Below, piece by piece: positions 1-8,253 of a DNA stretch of 64,000 nucleotides (the first letter of the stretch is position 1; each line of letters begins with the position of its first letter). Location of the stretch: NCBI RefSeq assembly GCF_013409005.1, contig NZ_JACBZO010000002.1:1-64000 (forward strand). Direction: 5' to 3'. This stretch comes from Demequina lutea. Its GTDB lineage: Bacteria; Actinomycetota; Actinomycetes; Actinomycetales; Demequinaceae. Below the pieces are notes generated by a model. That model ran no database searches, was not told the origin of the DNA, and saw nothing but the letters and a program-made list of their open reading frames with translations. Made by a program: the position numbers and the translations under genes.

Positions 1-106
1 CGGGTTGTCACCCCAGGCTTTCGCGCCAACCGAGCCTCAGCTCGGCCGGACAGGAAAAAACAATGGTGGGGCCACCACCAACCCGAGTCCGCCAGAAGGA
101 GAGACC

Positions 107-589
107 ATGAGCGCGTTCCGAGTCGACAAGCACCACATCGACGCCCTCGTCTGTGCAGGCATGAGCAACGACTACGCCCACGCCTACAGCAACTCCGGCG
201 TGCTGACGTTCGACTACCGAGGCATCACGCACAAACTCGACTCCATGGGCGGCCAAGAAATCGGCGCCGAACTCGTCGACCTCAACAACCGGTCAGTGAA
301 CACCCTCTACCGCGAAGACATCGCCCCCGAGCCCTACGAGGTGAAGGGCCTCAACGTCGAAGTCCTCACCCCCGTGGTGATCCTCAGTCTGATCGCCGGA
401 TTCCGCTACCAGGCGTTCGAGTTCGCAGGCTGGGACGACACCTTGGGCGCGCAATACCTCCGCATACTCGAGAAGGCGGCGATTCACGCCCTCAGCGGCT
501 ACGACGACGCCCCATGGACGCTCGACGAGAACGGCTACCGCGAACTCCTCGAGGACGCCGGCATGGGCGAACCAAGGAGGACCCCATGA
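107..589 (+). CDS. hypothetical plasmid-type protein, 160 aa
   Basis: I do not recognise this acidic, soluble protein. The reading frame stays open upstream, but the ATG at 107 follows a clear AGAAGGAGAG ribosome site, so I chose it over the earlier codon at 5. It has no signal peptide or membrane segment. A hydrophobic stretch (VVILSLIAGF) lies in mid-protein and the C-terminus is Asp/Glu-rich. Its stop overlaps the start of the next reading frame (ATGA at 586), so the two were probably translationally coupled. Small coupled genes of this kind are common in actinobacterial plasmids; no function can be assigned. Confidence 0.65.
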   Translation: MSAFRVDKHHIDALVCAGMSNDYAHAYSNSGVLTFDYRGITHKLDSMGGQEIGAELVDLNNRSVNTLYREDIAPEPYEVKGLNVEVLTPVVILSLIAGFRYQAFEFAGWDDTLGAQYLRILEKAAIHALSGYDDAPWTLDENGYRELLEDAGMGEPRRTP

Positions 590-918
590 GCGGCCCCGCG
601 CTCCTCGCCCTCGGCGCCGCCGTCGTCCCCACCTTGGCCGGGTCATCGCCACCGAGTACGACATGGCCCACTATGCGCAGATAGCCCCAATCCTCGAAGC
701 CCTCGTGTCGACCCCACCTCACGGCGGGGTCGACACGACGCGACCCGCACAACCGCGAGCGGGCCGCGTGGAACGGCGCCAACGTCCACCAGGACGCCGG
801 CGTGTGGCTTCTTGACGCGGACGGCCGTCCATCGTTCTTCACAGGAGCCCTCGGCACGTTGACCATATGCACCTGGTCCGACCCGCGGTTGAACAGTCAC
901 GACGATGCTTGTGAGTGA
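586..918 (+). pseudogene. frameshifted hypothetical gene coupled to the previous one
   Basis: The frame opens with ATG at 586 and reads MSGPALLALGAAVVPTLA, but hits TAG at 682. Coding-like sequence continues in the -1 frame from about 636 (GRVIATEYDMAHYAQ), then returns to the first frame from about 739 (RDPHNRERAAWNGANVHQDA, later VWLLDADGRPSFFTGALG) and ends at the TGA at 916-918. Three pieces in alternating frames over about 110 codons point to one ancestral protein with two compensating frameshifts. Sequencing error is the alternative. The family is not recognised. Confidence 0.45.
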
Positions 919-1203
919 CGAGCCGGGTCGAGCGTGTGGCGCTCGAGCTGTCGCGGTGTGGTTGGGTTTTGACCGTCCGACGGGGCACTCACAGTAGCCC
1001 GCGGGTTCGCCCCCGCTGCGCGGTGGCCGCTCCGTCAAGGTAGACCGCCGAGCGGCGCGATCCACGAAGTTGTGCCAACTTCTACGCGCCGGGCAAGTCG
1101 GCCTTCGGCCGCCGTGCCGCGTCTCCACCTTGACCTCCCTGAACACCACAGGCTGCCGTGTGCCCCTGTCGCCGGACGGTCCGAGCGACAGAGAGGCAAC
1201 ACA

Positions 1204-1539
1204 ATGAGCACCGCAACACGCACCGAGTCCGGCTTCATCAGCACCTGCAACTGCATCGCAGGAGTCCCTTGGGACTGCGACACCTGCTACACCGACAAGC
1301 GCGATCGCGAGTACATGCTCAGGATCTCGCACCAGATCCTCAAGGGGATCCGCACAGAGAACCGGATCCAGCGTGAGTGCGCGCGCAACGCGCACGAAGT
1401 CGGAGTGTGCCGCTGCTCCGGTGCCCTGCGCCTCAAAGGGCCCGCGATGTACCGCGAAGCGCTTCAGCTCGCTCGAGACATCGTCAACGAGTCACGCGAA
1501 GCGCGAGGCTACTTGCCCTTCACCGCGCGCGCAGCCTGA
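1204..1539 (+). CDS. small cysteine-rich hypothetical protein, 111 aa
   Basis: The ATG at 1204 follows an AGAGAGGCA ribosome site. The frame is open further upstream but without a plausible start. The N-terminal half has a cluster CNC-x7-CDTC and there is a later CRC, which could bind a metal such as zinc (inference). The remainder is charged and probably helical. A strong terminator follows directly, so the gene ends its own transcript. Family not recognised. Confidence 0.6.
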   Translation: MSTATRTESGFISTCNCIAGVPWDCDTCYTDKRDREYMLRISHQILKGIRTENRIQRECARNAHEVGVCRCSGALRLKGPAMYREALQLARDIVNESREARGYLPFTARAA

Positions 1540-1550
1540 CCCAGCGCGGC

Positions 1551-1588
1551 AGGCCCGCCCCACCTACCCGGTGGTGGCGGGCCTTTTC
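1551..1588 (+). terminator. rho-independent terminator
   Basis: A GGCCCGCC...GGCGGGCC stem around a short loop is followed by TTTT, directly after the cysteine-rich gene. Confidence 0.75.
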
Positions 1589-1662
1589 GCGTGTTCTCGT
1601 GGTTCGTCCACTCACGGTCGTGGGCCGCCGGTGGTGTCCAACCCGCCGACTGTCCAACGATT

Positions 1663-2019
1663 TTATTCTTCGAGTGCGGGTAGGGACGCACGGAGCGATT
1701 TCATGGAAACCACGAGGGTCAGGTCGTGCGACGGTAGGGGCACGAACGCCGGGATGACGTGGAGGTAGAACGCCCGCGCTTTTGCGTCCTCGCAGTTGAC
1801 CAGCACGCCGCGCAGTCCGAGCCCGCTCGTGGCCAGTGCCACGCTGCGGCGTAACGCTTCGAGCAGTAGATGTTTGCCGAGACGCCGACCCGTATGGTCC
1901 ACATGGACTGCGAGTCGGCCAATGAAAGCGATCGCAATGTCGTGGCCTGCGTTGCCTTGCCCGAGTCTGGGGGGTGCACTGGCGGCGGTGAGAGCGACCC
2001 CACGGAGTCGGTTTCCTCC
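1663..2019 (-). pseudogene. N-terminally truncated GNAT acetyltransferase (toxin-type)
   Basis: The leftward frame contains FIGRLAVHVDHTGRRLGKHL, the acetyl-CoA pyrophosphate-loop region (R/Q-x-x-G-x-G/R type) of GNAT proteins, then ALRRSV, a DAKARAFY helix and a C-terminal strand. The spacing resembles TacT/AtaT-type tRNA-acetylating toxins (family knowledge). The frame is open only to a TAA at about 2020-2022 and has no proper start. The first ~60 residues and the usual upstream ribbon-helix-helix antitoxin gene are missing. The adjoining GGDEF gene begins about 40 bp away on the other strand, so the 5' end was probably lost in a rearrangement. Confidence 0.65.
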
Positions 2020-2060
2020 TTATCCTTTACCTATAGCGCCTCGAGGACGATGGAGGACTC

Positions 2061-4127
2061 ATGAATGGTGGATGGTCCGGCGTGAGTCGCCTCTTAGCCT
2101 CAGTTGACGGCGTGGGCGATGTCGCACACACGACCAGGCCCTCGAAGAAGGGGTCCAGCGGGTGGCTCCACGCTCGGCGGAGTCAGTGGGCCGTCGAAGG
2201 CGCCGTGTTGGTATTGCTCGTGGTGAGTGTCGTTGTTGTGTGGTCCCCCCAAACGACTGCGGAGGCCGCAGGCACGGCCGCAGAGTCAAGCATGATCTCG
2301 CATGACTTCGCACGGGTAGTGTCGGCGGTGGCGGTGGAGAACTCCCTGCAACGTAAGTACAGCCTGGAGCCAAGCCCCGACGTGCGCGTTCAGTACTCTG
2401 CGGCCACGGTGGATGTCGAGGCCGCCTTAAGCAAGGCCCGCGCCGACGGCGGCCAGGAGGAAGCGGCCGTGGTCGAACAGGTCCTAGATCTGCATCAGGC
2501 ATACCTGGCGTCCGTCGGTCGGATGTTCGCTGCGGCCGACCGGGGGGACACCGCACAGGTGAGGCGGATCGATGCCGCAGAGGTCTACCCCTCTTTCGAT
2601 GCGATCCAGCAGCTGGTTGCAGGCGAAGCCGCAGTCGAGGAGGCGAGGGCCCTCGCGAGTATCGACGACTTGCAGCGGTTGGAGGGGCTGCATCGTAAGC
2701 TCGCCCCGGGTGTCTTCTTGCTTGGATTCGTGCTGGTCGCCCTGTTTGTAGGGGTCGTCCGGAGGGAGCAGAGGCTGCTGGACTCCGAGCGGGGTCGCGT
2801 CCTTTTTGAGTCGCTGCACGATGCGCTCACCGGTCTGCCGAACCGGGCGCTGTTGGCCCGTCTCTTGGACCGGGCTCTCGAAGATGGTTTGCAGGCCGGT
2901 TCGACGACGGGGCTGTTGTTGATTGATCTGGACCGCTTCAGGGAGGTCAACGACACGTTTGGGCACCGCTACGGAGACGAGCTGCTTGCACAGATCGGCC
3001 CATGTTTGCGGGCGCACGTGCGGGATGGTGACACGATCGCTCGGCTTGGGGGGGACGAGTTTGCGGTCCTTCTTCCCGATGTCGGCGACCGTGCCGCCGC
3101 CGTCGATGTCGCTGAGGTCCTCCGGCATGCCCTGGAGGTGCCGTTCGAGGTGGAGGGAGTGGGTCTGGACGTGGAGGCCAGCATCGGCATCGTCCTGTCC
3201 GGGGAGCACGGCGACGATACCGGTACGTTGCTGCAGCGTGTCGACATCGCGATGTATGTGGCCAAGGGCCAGAACCTGGGCATATTCGTCTACGATCCCG
3301 ACGCCGATGGATACTCCCCTGGCAAACTCGCGCTCCTCGGTGAGTTGCGGCGCGCCATCGAGAAAGACGAGTTCCTGTTGCACTTCCAGCCTCAGGTCAG
3401 CATTGGTACCGGTGAGGTGACCGGCGCCGAGGCGCTTGTCCGCTGGCAGCACCCCACTCGCGGCCTTGTTTTCCCCGACGACTTCGTGCCGCTCGCTGAG
3501 CGCACGGGATTGATCGGACCGCTCACCGGCTTTGTGCTCAACGCGGCGGTCATCCAGGCCAAGGTGTGGTCCGATGCGGGGCGGCCGCTGCAGGTGGCGG
3601 TCAACCTGTCCGTTCGCAACCTCGCCGACGAGGACTTGCCCCGCCAGGTTGCGGCGCTTCTGGAGGCCCACCAATTGCCGGCCTCGCTCCTCAAACTCGA
3701 GGTCACCGAGTCCGCCATCATGTTCGACCCCGCCGGCGCGGCGCGGGTGCTTCGTCGGTTGGCCGATCTCGGGATAGATATTTCCATCGACGACTTCGGC
3801 GCCGGCTATACGAGCCTCGGCCAGTTCAAGAGTCTGCCGGTCACCGAGTTCAAGATCGACAAGTCCTTCGTGATGAACATGAACTAGGATGCCAGCGACG
3901 CGTTGATCGTGCACAGTGTGGTCGACCTGGGACACAGCCTCGGGCTAACCATCGTCGCCGAGGGCGTGGAGAACGCCGCCGCCTTGGAGCAACTTGCCGC
4001 CTACGGGTGTGACAACGCTCAGGGGTATTACTTCTCCCGACCCATTTCCGTCGATGCCTTCGACGACTGGCGCTCCGACTACGTTGAGGGGATTCAACTC
4101 GGGGCAGTACCGTCTGCCGCTAGCTAG
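2061..4127 (+). pseudogene. GGDEF-EAL c-di-GMP protein interrupted by an amber codon
   Basis: The start has a GGAGG ribosome site. The first 608 residues carry a membrane segment (~45-62), an extracytoplasmic sensor region, a second membrane segment (~218-233), a GGDEF domain with an intact GGDEF motif preceded by an RxxD inhibitory site (RDGD), then an EAL domain with EALVRW and DDFGAGYTSL. TAG at 3885-3887 stops the frame after SFVMNMN. The same frame then runs on to 4127 with conserved EAL sequence (VAEGVE, QGYYFSRP). The truncated product keeps the cyclase but lacks the end of the phosphodiesterase. A nonsense mutation is the simplest reading; readthrough or a base error cannot be excluded. 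Confidence 0.85.
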
Positions 4128-4245
4128 AGGTCGTCACGATGACCTTGGCGAAGTCGCCGTAGTGTGCGGAAACGGCGTGGCGCACTAACCATTCGGTCTG
4201 AGCGTCCGAAGTGAAGCGCCCGAGGTTCTCTGCCGCCCAGATGCT
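4120..4245 (-). pseudogene. orphan C-terminal coding fragment
   Basis: The leftward frame reads ENLGRFTSDAQTEWLVRHAV and then about 17 more plausible residues to a stop at 4120. It has no start. On its upstream side it abuts an ISL3-type transposase scrap. It looks like the tail of an unidentified protein cut off by the element. Weak evidence, based on composition only. Confidence 0.3.
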
Positions 4246-4257
4246 CCATACCGGGGC

Positions 4258-4395
4258 TGGGCTGCTCACAGACCGCCGATGGATCAGGATCGAGCGCCTG
4301 TTCGACACCGACGAGCACGTCGAGATCGAAGCGACCTGGGCCGTCTACCAACGCATGATCACCGCCTACCGCAACCCCGACCGCACCACCGGTCG
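4258..4395 (+). mobile_element. ISL3-family transposase remnant
   Basis: About 45 codons (LLTDRRWIRIERLFDTDEHV, then VEIEATWAVYQRMITAY) resemble the conserved central part of ISL3 transposases, where a similar loop-helix ending in YQRMI-AY is typical. There is no start, no DDE core and no terminal repeats, so it is a dead fragment lying between the c-di-GMP genes. Confidence 0.6.
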
Positions 4396-4453
4396 TCGTG
4401 TGCCTCACCGCAGCGCGTGGCTCATCGGTCGGTGGCTTGTGGCCCGTGGAGCG

Positions 4454-5485
4454 TCAGGCGGTGAGGCCCCGACCATCGCGTGGGCGCTTGAGCCTCTTCG
4501 TCTCGTACATGGCCAGGTCGGCTCGCCGGAGCAGGTGGGGGGCTCGTTCGGTCCGGTCCCAGGTGGCCTCGCCGGAGGAGAAGGAAACCCCGGCCGGGGT
4601 GACCTCCTCGAAGCGTTTCATCAGGCGACGTATCCCCACCTCGTCCGTGCCGGGAGCGAGTACGGCAAACTCGTCACCGCCGATTCGGGCGAGGAAGTCT
4701 CCCCCGTCACGAACCTGCTTCTGCCACGCATGGGCGATGGTCTGGAGTAGGTGGTCTCCGGCGGCATGCCCGTCGCGATCGTTGACGGCCTTGAACCCGT
4801 CGAGGTCGACCAGTACGACGGTGACTGGCGTGCCGGTCCGTCGGGACCGTTCCATTTCCTCGTCGAGACGATCGTCCCAGGCGCGCCGGTTGGCCAGCCC
4901 GGTGAGCGGGTCCACGGTGGCGGCCAGCCGCAGCACGCTCACGAGCCCCATGACGACCGCGCCGACCACGGCAACGGTGCCGAAGACCGCCAGCCACGCA
5001 ACCACCGGTGGCTCGACTGTCGCCGGCCCGAAGACGAGCACCGCCGCATAGCAGGCGCCACCGATCGCCACGTGGGCGACGACGGCGCGGACGGGAAACA
5101 TCAGGATGGCGAAGGTCGAGGTCAACAGGTAGAGGTTGGCCATGTTCACGTGCGCGGTCGCCGCGATTGCCACGACCACAGTCACCAACACGTTGCCCAT
5201 CCCGATGCGAACGTGCAGGCTCCACGGAGGGAGCGTTTGCCGCCGCGCCACCACGAACCACATCACGGCAATGAAGGCACCCGCGATTGCCGCGCCCACC
5301 AGGCCGGCGAGCGCAGGGGCCGACCAGTGACGCGTGGGGAGCACCAGGACGATGGCCAGTACTGCCGCCACGGGGAGCACAACGGCGACGGAGTCGGGTT
5401 TGGCCAACACGACCCGCGCCCAATCGCACGCGGCGCCACGGGAAGGGTGCGCCCAACACGGCGACCAGCCATTCAGAACCTCCAA
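4454..5485 (-). CDS. membrane diguanylate cyclase (GGDEF), 343 aa
   Basis: It makes c-di-GMP from two GTP. The N-terminal ~190 residues hold about six hydrophobic segments, a MASE-like integral-membrane sensor. They are followed by DPLTGLANRRAWDD, the substrate-binding loop LVDLDGFKAVND and an intact IGGDEFAV active site. The usual RxxD inhibitory site is displaced (RDGGD), so product inhibition may be absent. The C-terminus (RADLAMYETKR) is complete, but there is no EAL domain. It faces the interrupted GGDEF-EAL gene. An internal start near residue 28 would also give a sensible protein. Confidence 0.85.
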   Translation of the reverse strand: MEVLNGWSPCWAHPSRGAACDWARVVLAKPDSVAVVLPVAAVLAIVLVLPTRHWSAPALAGLVGAAIAGAFIAVMWFVVARRQTLPPWSLHVRIGMGNVLVTVVVAIAATAHVNMANLYLLTSTFAILMFPVRAVVAHVAIGGACYAAVLVFGPATVEPPVVAWLAVFGTVAVVGAVVMGLVSVLRLAATVDPLTGLANRRAWDDRLDEEMERSRRTGTPVTVVLVDLDGFKAVNDRDGHAAGDHLLQTIAHAWQKQVRDGGDFLARIGGDEFAVLAPGTDEVGIRRLMKRFEEVTPAGVSFSSGEATWDRTERAPHLLRRADLAMYETKRLKRPRDGRGLTA

Positions 5486-5559
5486 CCGCGCCTAGGTCAA
5501 ATCGAGTCAATTGAATTTATCATCGGCCGAAAGTGCAGGGTTTTGAGGTTCTTCACAGT

Positions 5560-5730
5560 TGACGCTTCTATGTTTGTCAAGTCGTCTTTGTGGTGTCGTG
5601 CAGGGTGTTGAGGGTTCGGTAGAGGTGTGAAGCGTCCTAGGTTTGATGCCGCATCCTTTTGAGTTGGAAGCATGTCTGTCATGCCGAAGAAGATCGATCC
5701 CGCGCTCCGTGACCGGGCGGTGCGCCGGCT
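5560..5730 (+). mobile_element. IS3-type element, left-end remnant with orfA start
   Basis: The codons from ATG 5672 (second ATG 5681, MPKKIDPALRDRAVRR) match the start of OrfA proteins of an IS3-family group. The upstream ~100 bp looks like that group's leader. Similarity stops at about 5728, where sequence of the AAA ATPase relic begins. Only the left end of the element survives. Confidence 0.55.
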
Positions 5731-5983
5731 GGGGCCTTGTCAGTGCGAGCTGCTCGACGAACGCGACGGTCTGGGCCGCTGTGCGGTGCATACCTGCGTC
5801 CGCCCGCATCGAGGCCGCGACACCCGGAACGTCGAGTGAGAGCACCTCAGCCACGTGCTGGCGAGCCGTGGCCGTCTTGCCGGTGGCCCGCGCGCCATTG
5901 ATCATCACCGCGGGGAACTCGGCTAGCAGTTCGCCCAGGTGCGCATCGGCGAGGCGAGGACGGTAGGCCGCGGGATTCGTCAC
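5728..5983 (-). pseudogene. truncated AAA ATPase (AAA_14/DUF4143 type)
   Basis: The GTG at 5983 starts VTNPAAYRPRLADAHLGELL, followed by a Walker A motif in NGARATGKTATARQH and then LDVPGVAASMRAD. This is the standard N-terminus of DUF4143-type ATPases, which normally run to about 400 residues. Here similarity ends within ~85 codons at the IS3 remnant, so the arginine finger and C-terminal nuclease-like domain are lost. The start overlaps the stop of the upstream ORF (GTGA), suggesting an original two-gene operon. Confidence 0.55.
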
Positions 5984-6261
5984 AGTGCGACAGCACCAAG
6001 ATCGCGCACGTCCGAGTACCACGTTCGTGCACCCTCGATCTCGCGGTTGGCCGCCGGTGTCCATGTGCGGTCCGGCCGGACCGAGGCCAACTCCCACTCC
6101 TCGCGCGGCCGCGCGATGCGGACTTCGCCCGGTTGCGCGTGGTGCGGTCCGAGCGCGTCGGCCGGTGCACACGCTCCAGCAACGATGCCGACCGGCACCA
6201 TCACCCCGAACCGCGAAGAGCTGATGATCCGGCCCCGTCCGCCACCTGCGTCTGCCCACAT
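5980..6261 (-). CDS. hypothetical protein, 93 aa
   Basis: This ORF is supported mainly by its GTGA overlap with the ATPase relic downstream and by non-repetitive composition (RPREEWELASVRPDRTWTPA, then EIEGARTWYSDVRDLG). No recognisable domain and no strong ribosome site. A long hairpin lies directly upstream at 6269-6304. Confidence 0.35.
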   Translation of the reverse strand: MWADAGGGRGRIISSSRFGVMVPVGIVAGACAPADALGPHHAQPGEVRIARPREEWELASVRPDRTWTPAANREIEGARTWYSDVRDLGAVAL

Positions 6262-6268
6262 GCACGAA

Positions 6269-6304
6269 AGAGGCCCCCTCTCTCCGAAGAGAGAAAGGGC
6301 CTCT
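6269..6304 (-). terminator. strong hairpin with UUCG tetraloop
   Basis: On the minus strand AGAGGCCC pairs with GGGCCTCT and an inner CTCTC/GAGAG stem closes on a TTCG loop, followed by CTTTCG. It fits a terminator or attenuator for leftward transcription, but it sits just before the 93-aa ORF and no gene lies upstream on that strand. It could therefore end a short RNA or act as a leader. Confidence 0.5.
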
Positions 6305-6445
6305 GACCTGCTGTCTTACTAGTAGCGGGGGGATCACCCAGATCTTCGATCGTGATCTTCGGCGTCGAGCATCACCGCAGGTCGCCGGCCCGTGCACAGG
6401 CATCTGCACACCTCTCGCGCCAGATCCCACAATAGTAGGCGGCCG

Positions 6446-6459
6446 CCAACTATAGTTGG
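6446..6459. promoter_or_regulatory. palindromic operator over the MNT-HEPN promoter
   Basis: CCAACTATAGTTGG is a perfect 14-bp palindrome containing a -10-like TATAGT and lies 16 bp before the MNT start. Autoregulation by the pair is the likely use (inference). Confidence 0.55.
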
Positions 6460-6474
6460 GAGCGGAGGTGGCAG

Positions 6475-7098
6475 ATGCAACTACAAAGTCCGTTCGCGGT
6501 GGTGACTCCGACACTAGAAGGGGAGATCCTTCCAGTGCTCGCTCGAGTCGAGTCGAGCCTTACCGTTGGCCAGATACGGTCACTGCTTCCGCATCGCTCG
6601 GATGAGGGGATCAGGAAGGCGCTGCATCGACTGAGCGCGCAGGGCATCGTGAACTCAGAGAACGTGGGTGACGTCGTCGGCCACAGGTTGAATCGACGCC
6701 ATCTTGCAGCACCGCAGGTGGTCGCGATCGCGCGTCTGCGCGACACGCTGATCGAACGCATGCAAGAGAGCCTCAAGGTCTGGCCGACACCGCCGCGGTG
6801 GGCTGCATTGTTTGGTTCGGCCGCCCGTGGTGAGATGCGCGTGGATTCCGACATCGACCTGTTCATGGTCGATCCCGGGGTCGATGCTGAACTGTGGGAG
6901 ATGTGGACCAGCGCATTCGCAGTCGACGTGTCCGCCTGGACAGGGAACGACCTGCGCATACTCAGCCTCACAGAAGAAGAGGTGCGACAAGGCGCTGCCA
7001 AGAGAGACCCGATCATCGAGTCGCTGCTCGCTGACGCGCTCGTGGTGTCAGGGCCGACGGATTGGCTGCGTCGTACGGTGAGGAGTGCTCGACGATGA
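6475..7098 (+). CDS. MNT-type nucleotidyltransferase with N-terminal winged helix, 207 aa
   Basis: Residues ~1-75 form a winged-helix-like region (VGQIRSLLPHRSDEGIRKAL). Residues ~105-150 hold the polymerase-beta nucleotidyltransferase core with GS-x10-DxD (FGSAARGEMRVDSDIDLF) and a later Asp in FAVDVSAW. In MNT-HEPN pairs such as HepT-MntA, the transferase neutralises the HEPN RNase, in studied cases by adenylylating it (family knowledge). The start is fixed by GGAGG at 6464. The gene overlaps its partner by 4 bp (ATGA). The fused winged helix could bind the palindrome just upstream. Confidence 0.8.
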   Translation: MQLQSPFAVVTPTLEGEILPVLARVESSLTVGQIRSLLPHRSDEGIRKALHRLSAQGIVNSENVGDVVGHRLNRRHLAAPQVVAIARLRDTLIERMQESLKVWPTPPRWAALFGSAARGEMRVDSDIDLFMVDPGVDAELWEMWTSAFAVDVSAWTGNDLRILSLTEEEVRQGAAKRDPIIESLLADALVVSGPTDWLRRTVRSARR

Positions 7099-7487
7099 CG
7101 CCCCGAACAGTGCGCGCCAACGCCGCTGCGAAGGCCGGCCGAATGGCGGTCGCCTTGCAGTTCTACGAGGCCGCGGAGATGGTGCGGGAGCTCGCTGACG
7201 ACGCCGAGGACGTGACGAACGCATATGTGACGCTGTGCGTCCACGCGGGCATCGCAGCTGCCGACGTTCGCTGCGCTGCGGCGCTCGGCGAGTATGCGCG
7301 GGGCGAGAGCCACGTGGAGGCCGTCGGCCTTCTGGCCAGCGTCGACAAGACGGCGGCGAACCATCTGGACGCCTTGCTCAAACTCAAGACGGTCGCTGGT
7401 TACGGAACGACCACGATCAGCGCTGATCGCGTTCGACGCGCTACGCGCGCAATGGAGTTTCTCGTCGAGTCGGCGCGCGCCGTGTGA
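7095..7487 (+). CDS. HEPN-like partner of the MNT protein, 130 aa
   Basis: An all-helical small protein coupled to the nucleotidyltransferase. It carries AGIAAADVRCAAALGEYARG followed by ESHVEAV, like the small HEPN-type proteins paired with MNT genes in actinobacteria. The textbook Rx4-6H RNase motif is not obvious; the nearest match is RGESH, with three residues between. It may therefore be a divergent RNase or a non-catalytic relative. A terminator follows, so the two genes form a self-contained unit. Confidence 0.65.
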   Translation: MTPRTVRANAAAKAGRMAVALQFYEAAEMVRELADDAEDVTNAYVTLCVHAGIAAADVRCAAALGEYARGESHVEAVGLLASVDKTAANHLDALLKLKTVAGYGTTTISADRVRRATRAMEFLVESARAV

Positions 7488-7505
7488 AGCGCGCTGTAGG
7501 TAGGC

Positions 7506-7557
7506 GCGACAACCCCGCCGCGGCGCTCGTGAGAGCAACTGCGACGGGGTTGTTGCG
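7506..7557 (+). terminator. terminator after the MNT-HEPN pair
   Basis: CGACAACCCCGCCGC and GCGACGGGGTTGTTGCG form a long stem right after the HEPN stop. The hairpin is clear but the T-run is poor. Confidence 0.55.
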
Positions 7558-7575
7558 GCGAGGGGAGGGCGCCAT

Positions 7576-7692
7576 TCACCACGACCCTGTGTCGTGGAGG
7601 GGGCACGCTCGTTGGCCGCTCCACCCGCAAGAGGTGCAGCCGTCGCTGGCGCAGATGATGCAAGTGCGCTCGTCGCAGAGGCATTCGTCCAT
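7576..7692 (-). CDS. tiny cysteine-rich protein, 38 aa
   Basis: The frame from ATG 7692 holds three CxxC-like pairs (CLC, CIIC, CTSC) and one more Cys in 38 residues, suggesting a zinc-binding peptide. The ribosome site is weak and the hairpin beyond the HEPN gene limits leftward space. The cysteine spacing is the main reason to list it. Confidence 0.35.
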   Translation of the reverse strand: MDECLCDERTCIICASDGCTSCGWSGQRACPLHDTGSW

Positions 7693-7830
7693 GGTGGGTG
7701 CTCTTCTGTCTCGGTGGTGATCGTCACGGAGTGGGACGCCCTGCTCCTTCACGGAAATCCTCGGTCGCCGCAATGCAGCGACCCGCATGTCATTTCGCGC
7801 CTTCGGCGTCGTTACCGTCTCGAGCAAAAG

Positions 7831-7876
7831 AAGAGCCCCCGCCCCCTGTCATGAGACAGGAGATCGGGGGGTCTTT
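7831..7876. terminator. hairpin, possible bidirectional terminator
   Basis: CCTGTC/GACAGG closes an ATGA loop inside an outer GAGCCCCC/GGGGGGTCTT stem, with T-runs on both strands. No obvious gene feeds it apart from the MNT-HEPN unit. Confidence 0.5.
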
Positions 7877-7956
7877 GTTTCGAGCATGTCACTCAGTTCG
7901 GGTAGATCGCAGCAAACGCAGAGTGCTCAGCGGACCAAACACCACCTGAAGATCCA

Positions 7957-8088
7957 CCGCCACTTACCGTTGAAGTTCACACGCTCGCGTGCTCCACATC
8001 AACCAACTCGAGGCCATCACCGATGACGTCACCTGATACCGCCACCACACGGCAACAGAATCCCGCCATTCACCATTGAAAGCCACAC
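7957..8088. repeat. pair of imperfect 26-bp direct repeats
   Basis: The block at 7957-7982 (core ACCGTTGAA) recurs at 8063-8088 (core ACCATTGAA), 106 bp apart, with most positions shared. Such spaced terminal repeats occur at the ends of IS21-family elements, so this 130-bp stretch may be an IS end. No transposase remains. Confidence 0.45.
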
Positions 8089-8129
8089 ATCTGTCGATCT
8101 GACATTCCGGCCTCACGCCACAAACGGTC

Positions 8130-8235
8130 GTCTGTGGCGACACTTCCTCGGCTCTCTTCGGCCCGTTGGCGTGCACTCGCCACAACTACTCGCCATAATT
8201 GAGTGTCGCCACAACCACGCCACAACTAGTGCGAC
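8130..8235. promoter_or_regulatory. candidate res site of the resolvase
   Basis: Directly upstream of the resolvase are several copies of a GCCACAA/TGTGGCGA motif in both orientations: TGTGGCGACAC near 8134, CTCGCCACAAC near 8178, GTGTCGCCACAAC near 8203 and ACGCCACAACTAG near 8217. Repeated inverted dimers before a Tn3-type resolvase gene are the expected layout of a res site with its autoregulatory operator. Confidence 0.6.
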
Positions 8236-8253
8236 TTGAAGGAAGGCTCGCTC

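Noticed and set aside
2484..3935. 483-codon leftward ORF antisense to the GGDEF-EAL gene
   Set aside because: It mirrors the third-base pattern of the real gene, has no domain and no ribosome site; a GC-rich shadow ORF.
5507..6514. 335-codon leftward ORF spanning the ATPase relic
   Set aside because: Only the part from 5983 down to ~5728 matches a protein family; the rest crosses an IS scrap and a hairpin, so it is a chance open frame.
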